60,000 nucleotides of DNA from Apostichopus japonicus (lineage: Eukaryota; Echinodermata; Holothuroidea; Aspidochirotida; Stichopodidae), in NCBI RefSeq assembly GCF_037975245.1, contig NC_092572.1:10985769-11045768 (forward strand). Reading direction: 5' to 3'. Below the pieces are notes generated by a model that was not told the DNA's origin, searched no databases, and worked only from the letters and a program-made list of their open reading frames with translations. Every line of letters begins with the position of its first letter. Position 1 is the first letter of the stretch. Positions 55,240 to 60,000 of the stretch are shown here, one piece after another. Position numbers and translations under genes: made by a program.

Positions 55240-56464
55240 ACTACTGAATGAAATGTCACTAATAAATCTATTTCTATCAGAAATTCCTTGGGTTTATTTT
55301 CTAGGTAATGTGGTTTTCGAATAATAAATATTGTTATCGATGAAAATTTAATGGTTTGTCTTGTTTGTATCCGCTGTACTAAACCAAACAAGAGAGCCAT
55401 CCATGGAGTTGCAGATTTAGTCTCCGGAACCAACGTTTAGGTTTTTGATCTTTGACCTTTGAACTTTGACCTCTGAAGTTAGACCGATGTCGTCATCAAT
55501 CATATGGTTAAAATTTTACATGGTGTGTCATCTACCAACCAAGTTTAAAGATGATCAGATTTACGATATAGGCCAATTTTACCTTTGACCTCAAATCTTT
55601 GACCCGACGCTAAACAAGCTGTCCTACTTCAAAATTCGTCTCGTCATTCTCTACATATGTTGTGGTTTAATACTCTTTTCCTACATGCTGACAAGCCGAA
55701 AATGGCTGAAAACCAAGTTTTAGGTTTCTTAATCTTTGACATTTGATCTATGACGTCACCAACACGCAGGCACGAGTTTCATCGTCAAACACAAACTCAC
55801 CAAGTTTGAACTTGTTGGAATTTACTGTCTGGAAGAAGTTGGCGTGACACAATTTTGCTCACTTACAGACACACCCTTATCCCAACATTTCTGATGTGGA
55901 GTGAAGTACAATATCTCATTTCTCTATGCATTACATGCAAAGAGATAAGATAAACAGGTTCTCACTGATCCTTACTGAAAAGGATCAGCATAACAGCAAA
56001 TCCGACAATTATTTGAAAAAGTTTGCATTTAAGTTAATTATGGTGGCAGTTATTCTGGACGTGATCCATTTACAACTAGAATGGAAATGGCAGGTTTCGC
56101 ATAAGTCGGAATATTAACGTTTTGGTTCCCATTTGGTTATACTCGCACACAATCAAAGTAAAACTGCTATTGTAAGCATGGTGCATTCAATGACACCTGG
56201 AAATTAAGTTATAAGTTCCATATTTGCTACCAATAAACATGAAATGTGATACTGGGATAACAACGTAAACTTTAATCAATTAAAAGGTGGTGTCTAACAA
56301 AACCTTGGTGTTGACTTTGATATTAATCCCGATTATGGAACTGTTTAATTGTTGACTGTATCCACAAAATGAACACTTCAGTAATACCGTTAATAGCCCC
56401 TTATACCAAGGGGTAGCGTATATAAGTTTTTAGATCGATAGAATGAGTTGATTTCAATTATTAC
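55240..56464. other. gene E downstream region joined at a deletion
   Basis: At ~55240 spacer sequence matching ~3445 in unit B runs directly into intron sequence matching ~6350. The 2.9 kb between, which in B and D holds the juxtamembrane, tail and last exons, is absent. Confidence 0.75.
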
Positions 56465-56557
56465 CAGATTTGAATATCTTCAAAATTATAACCAGTATTA
56501 TAAGAACGGTCACAACTATAAAGACAGCCACATATGTCATTAGTTTGTCCGCTCCGT
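56465..56557 (-). CDS. gene E transmembrane exon
   Basis: 93 nt, acceptor TTATTCGTAG, donor GTAATA. GADKLMTYVAVFIVVTVLII then LVIILKIFKS; helix kept. Confidence 0.65.
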
Positions 56558-57441
56558 CTACGAATAAAAGAGGAAATAAAAATAGGTAGATCTATTAAAG
56601 TGAAAATGAAAACTTTGTTTAATATCTTCTTTCTTTCATAGCAGGTAGCATCATATTGATCTCTCGAGTATGGCAAAATATGTCACCAAACTGTACTAGC
56701 ATTGCTCGATACATGTGGCAAAAGGCGATGGACAGTTTTAGAGAAGCAGGTTTTCTTACTATGTGCATTAAACTGTACACAGCAATCGGCTGTGATGTTG
56801 CTCTCTTCGTTAGTAACATTTCGATCAGTTGAAATTGTCAGATTTCCTAATGTTAAATAGGAAGACGAATGTATAATTAAGATCTCTGTAAATGAAATTA
56901 TGAGATGTGGTTATGGTGTAAATATGCTGAATCCTGGTAAGCTAATAATAACGCAACAAAATAAAAGTGGAATTTTCACTAAAATATTAGAATTTAAAAG
57001 GTATCGACTAGAACAGATCATAAGGTTTCCCATAAAATCGAGACATGTTTTATACACTTAAACATTTTACATAGGGAGAAAAGGGAATAGCTGAATGCGT
57101 TTTAATGTACAAGTATTTAACTAATGTAACTTTAATGTAAAGTATTTAACTAAACCCCTAGCCGGTAAGTAAATTTACATTTTGTATGCTTACCCAGTAA
57201 CTTGCTTTATATATGTAATACCAAATTTGATCTTCCTTAGCTTAACATTTATATTTTATGCCAAAACTTCTCAAGGAATATCCGAGATCTATTAAATCCT
57301 TCAATGTTATCATATGAGTTCACTATTGTTATCGAACACGCCATTGATAATACCGGCAAGCAAGTATCGGTAACGACTACATTGATAAATATTTGTTGGT
57401 AAAAATGTCGTGTGTTTATTTTAATAGTATCAAATACATAC

Positions 57442-57714
57442 CTAAGACGCATAAATTGTACTGGGTGCCTAGCGCTACACCAATCTCACGGTAGACAGTA
57501 CATTTGTACACTCCGGCGTCTTCAAATCCAACCTTCTTGATTGTTAAAATAGACTGGGTATTGCCTTCTTTTTGCGTATATTTGTTACTGTGAGATCTTA
57601 ACAGTTTTGTTCCATTATTCAACGTCCATACCAATGAGAGGGGGTTATTACCATGGCACGTTAGCGACTGGTCTGTGTTAATGATGGCGTGTAGAACAGT
57701 TTCATTTGCAAGAC
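57442..57714 (-). CDS. gene E Ig1 exon
   Basis: 273 nt, phase 1-1. All Ig landmarks kept ([26 protein letters not shown]). By hand count 14 base changes from gene D give 11 residue changes; one near the end is Y to C (NLCVLG). Confidence 0.78.
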
Positions 57715-58317
57715 CTTGGCGTGGATGAGGAAAGAAAGTTAACATAACAGTAATTAATTTTCAAACAATGATCAATGTTTAAATGTTTCCATGATCATAA
57801 TTTAATTGAGTTTTTATCAAATGCCATAATCAAAACCTTCAACTAGTCAACAGTGACATAAAAAAGAAATCTGCTACAAATCTGATACCAGCATTTGTAT
57901 GTTATTTTTCATTTTTTTGTGATCTGTTCAATTCAACCAGGCCTGCTATCGATGGATACATGTCCTTGTACTATTCACTGATAAGAACATCGTATCCAGT
58001 CTGCCGCGTGATTCTATTGCCCTATTACAATATATCACACATTACCTCACCGCAAAGCTAAGTCATTGCACACACCCGATATCGATGAAGAGCGATACGT
58101 GTTCAGTGTAGACATAAAGATCACAAGTTTCCTTAGTTTCTTTGTCGTTAGATTGTAGTAAATAATTGTTAGATTTCTGTATGCGATGCTGTCATAAGTT
58201 GATTGACACTACAGCAAACTCTCATAATAATTGTCAGTGTTTGTTTCATTCAATTACAATGCATATTGCACATATATAACAATGCCTAAATGACACAAAA
58301 TGACATGAAAGACTTAC

Positions 58318-58375
58318 CCATTTGGATTAGTGTAATACATATAAGCAGGCTTCCACTGATGCTGGACCTGGTCAT
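58318..58375 (-). CDS. gene E signal-peptide exon
   Basis: Same 19 residues as gene D, phase 1, GTAAGT. Confidence 0.72.
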
Positions 58376-58964
58376 ATTGGAGTAAACGTTGTTTAGTCTC
58401 CAGAGAGAAACCCTGTTGTTAACACTCCCGTTTCTACAGTCGTCGCTAATTATGGCTCGTTACTTGCTGAGTAATTTCACACTACTGTCTTCAATATCTG
58501 TAAGCAGTATCTCTTGCTTGTATGAAACCGCAAGTGTAATTAATTAACGATTAAAGGTTCCGTCTATAGCAGTGAAGCTCTGATGCATTAACTGCTTCTT
58601 CTCCCTCTCCGGAAAATTAGCGAAGTTACACTTTTTCTGATCTCTTCCTATGTCTTTTTTATTTTGCAACATCAACATTTGCTGAATTTTGATACACATG
58701 AACGACATAAATTTCAATATGCAATCTGAATTTGTTTTAGTTTCTTCAAATAAATATAGTTTGTTGCAATGTTCGACCCAAATCAGCCGAGAAAGAGCAA
58801 TACTTATGAATTCGGGGATCTTTATATTTTCAAAGAAGAATAGCTGTGTACCTCATGGTTTCTTACATGAAGACGTCTGAGTGAATCTCTTCGTCAATAT
58901 CAAAACGCTTATATCGTTTTTTTCCTTAATATGACAGTTGAGCTTTGGGTATGAACTGACTTAC
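58376..58964. other. shortened 5' flank of gene E
   Basis: At ~58594 the flank jumps from sequence matching ~52680 to sequence matching ~54340, so ~1.65 kb including the CATG minisatellite is missing, and the two ~285-bp copies are reduced to one recombinant copy. Confidence 0.7.
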
Positions 58965-59021
58965 CAAGGACACATACTTCAACCTCTGTGTCTGTAGCGT
59001 CACAGTGAAATCCAGACATGC
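58965..59021 (-). pseudogene. possible vestigial Ig-like exon piece, spacer E-F
   Basis: MSGFHCDATDTEVEVCVL followed by GTAAGT; preceded in frame by NKLIQYITG. Same class as 3198-3254. Confidence 0.35.
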
Positions 59022-59388
59022 CTGTAATGTATTGGATTAGTTTGTTAACAATCTCTAAATATGTTAAGCACGACTAAAGTGTAATCAGTAAGTTCATGGT
59101 TTTATATATTTGAATACAATAACGGTCCCAAACGTCATAAGTCAATACTTAGAAACACATTGAAGCAGGAACCTTTATGTATTATTTCGTATTGTGACAG
59201 TAACGCTACACTGAACAGGAAACAAATATTAATTTTACTTCCTTTTTTAACTGTATGTATATTTCAAAAAGTCTAACGTGGTTTGTCATATCAAGGGACA
59301 AAAAAGGTCATTTTAGGACACGTTAATCGTATCATTTGTTACAATACAATTAATTGCTATGTTATCAAGACGATTACAAATCACATAC

Positions 59389-59540
59389 CCACGGAGAAGG
59401 TCGCAATGAAACATGTTTTTATCTGGAACATCTTCCAACACTATTCCAATTCCATCTGTCTTGGAGTTTACTTTCAGTAGCCTATTATTCACTTTGATAT
59501 TATGAATAATGATATGTTGCCTGGTGCGTGATGTCATTTT
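59389..59540 (-). pseudogene. possible vestigial Ig-like exon, spacer E-F
   Basis: Longest open version of a repeated piece: LLKVNSKTDGIGIVLEDVPD then KNMFHCDLLR before GTATGT. V-x-D-x-x-x-F-H-C resembles Ig E-F strands. Shortened at ~3660 and frameshifted at ~45640. No full Ig domain can be built around it. Confidence 0.35.
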
Positions 59541-59952
59541 GAAGAAAAAAAAACAGCCGGACCTATTATTCTTCGTGACACTGATCTTTAAATACAAATG
59601 ATAATTACAATATTATCTGTTATAAAATACTTGATAGTTTGTTCTTATGAATATTTATTTTTCTCCGTAGTTTTTCATTTCAAAGGTCTAAGGGGAAAGA
59701 GCAGTTTTTCAAGTACTGTTTTCTTAGATTAAAATTCAATAATGATAAGGTGTTTGATATTATTCAGGAATTGAAATTTCAGTCTGTTATCCTTCTCGAT
59801 GAACTGATCTTGTACAATATACGCCACTAAAAAATTCCTGATCGTAAACCAATTTGATGATTCCTCCTCATCTTGGCTGTACTCCCCCCTCCACCTCTGA
59901 AGTATCCTAATGGATGGTTGTTGTTGGGTGGGGGTTATTGGAATGTTAAATA

Positions 59953-60000
59953 TTACATAGGTTTTAAGTAGTGACAATAATCATCGGTGCTTGAGTAAAC
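59953..60000 (-). CDS. gene F last exon, 3' end (cut by window edge)
   Basis: Minus-strand frame [15 protein letters not shown] and TAA at 59953-59955, matching gene D's last 15 residues. Shows that the array continues to the right with a D-type tail. Confidence 0.7.
   Translation of the reverse strand, partial: VYSSTDDYCHYLKPM

Larger units (their letters stand above)
56465..58375 (-). pseudogene. Ig-receptor gene E, truncated (no tail, partial Ig2)
   Basis: SP 58318-58375, Ig1 57442-57714, shortened Ig2 56760-56846, TM 56465-56557. Signal peptide and Ig1 are open and close to D. Ig2 keeps only its first ~29 codons (to QFNAHS); the rest, with the Trp and second cysteine, is deleted. All tail exons are deleted. 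The Ig2 break falls at GTAAGA in phase 1, so splicing to the TM exon could still be in frame. Reading on past the TM exon meets a stop after KSGNN. It may be a dead copy or a tailless one-domain protein. Confidence 0.7.

Overview
The window is eukaryotic: introns with GT/AG ends, (TA)n microsatellites, dead retrotransposon pieces, short DNA-transposon remnants and no dense ORFs. The repeat types and the Ig-receptor array fit a marine invertebrate deuterostome, perhaps an echinoderm such as a sea cucumber. That placement is a guess from style; no species marker is visible.

The main content is a tandem family of immunoglobulin-superfamily receptor genes, all on the minus strand. I assembled them exon by exon from splice signals and reading phase. 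The shared plan is: signal-peptide exon (58 nt), Ig1 exon (273 nt), Ig2 exon (309 nt), transmembrane exon (93 nt), then short cytoplasmic exons with tyrosine motifs. All ectodomain junctions are phase 1. From left to right: A (1-693, cut by the window edge), B (4172-10217), C (32389-42686), D (46211-52459), E (56465-58375) and F (59953-60000, only the end of its last exon). D closes as a 356-residue frame and C as a 363-residue frame. B has a 14-nt frameshift inside its transmembrane exon. E has lost two thirds of Ig2 and its whole tail through two deletions.

C shares its signal peptide and both Ig domains with its neighbours but has a different membrane segment and a longer tail, including an ITIM-consensus motif (IGYALV) and a YQNI motif. 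B and D carry paired exons ending GYEIVDQR and GYDIVGQR. The locus looks like one recognition module duplicated, diversified and joined to different signalling tails, as in innate or allorecognition receptor clusters. D and E differ in Ig1 almost only by amino-acid-changing substitutions, in an exon more diverged than the neighbouring intron.

Spacers between genes are themselves repeated. Each full spacer has a CATG-rich minisatellite, a tandemly duplicated ~285-bp segment and decayed Ig-like exon pieces. Between B and C the array is interrupted: a composite of ~675-bp direct repeats (each a piece of a non-LTR reverse transcriptase) flanks a ~200-bp satellite array and the rest of the RT (11417-17171). 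About 15 kb (17172-32388) follows with no confident gene but several small TIR elements, two of them in 8-bp target duplications, and low-complexity DNA. No tRNA, rRNA or CRISPR was seen.
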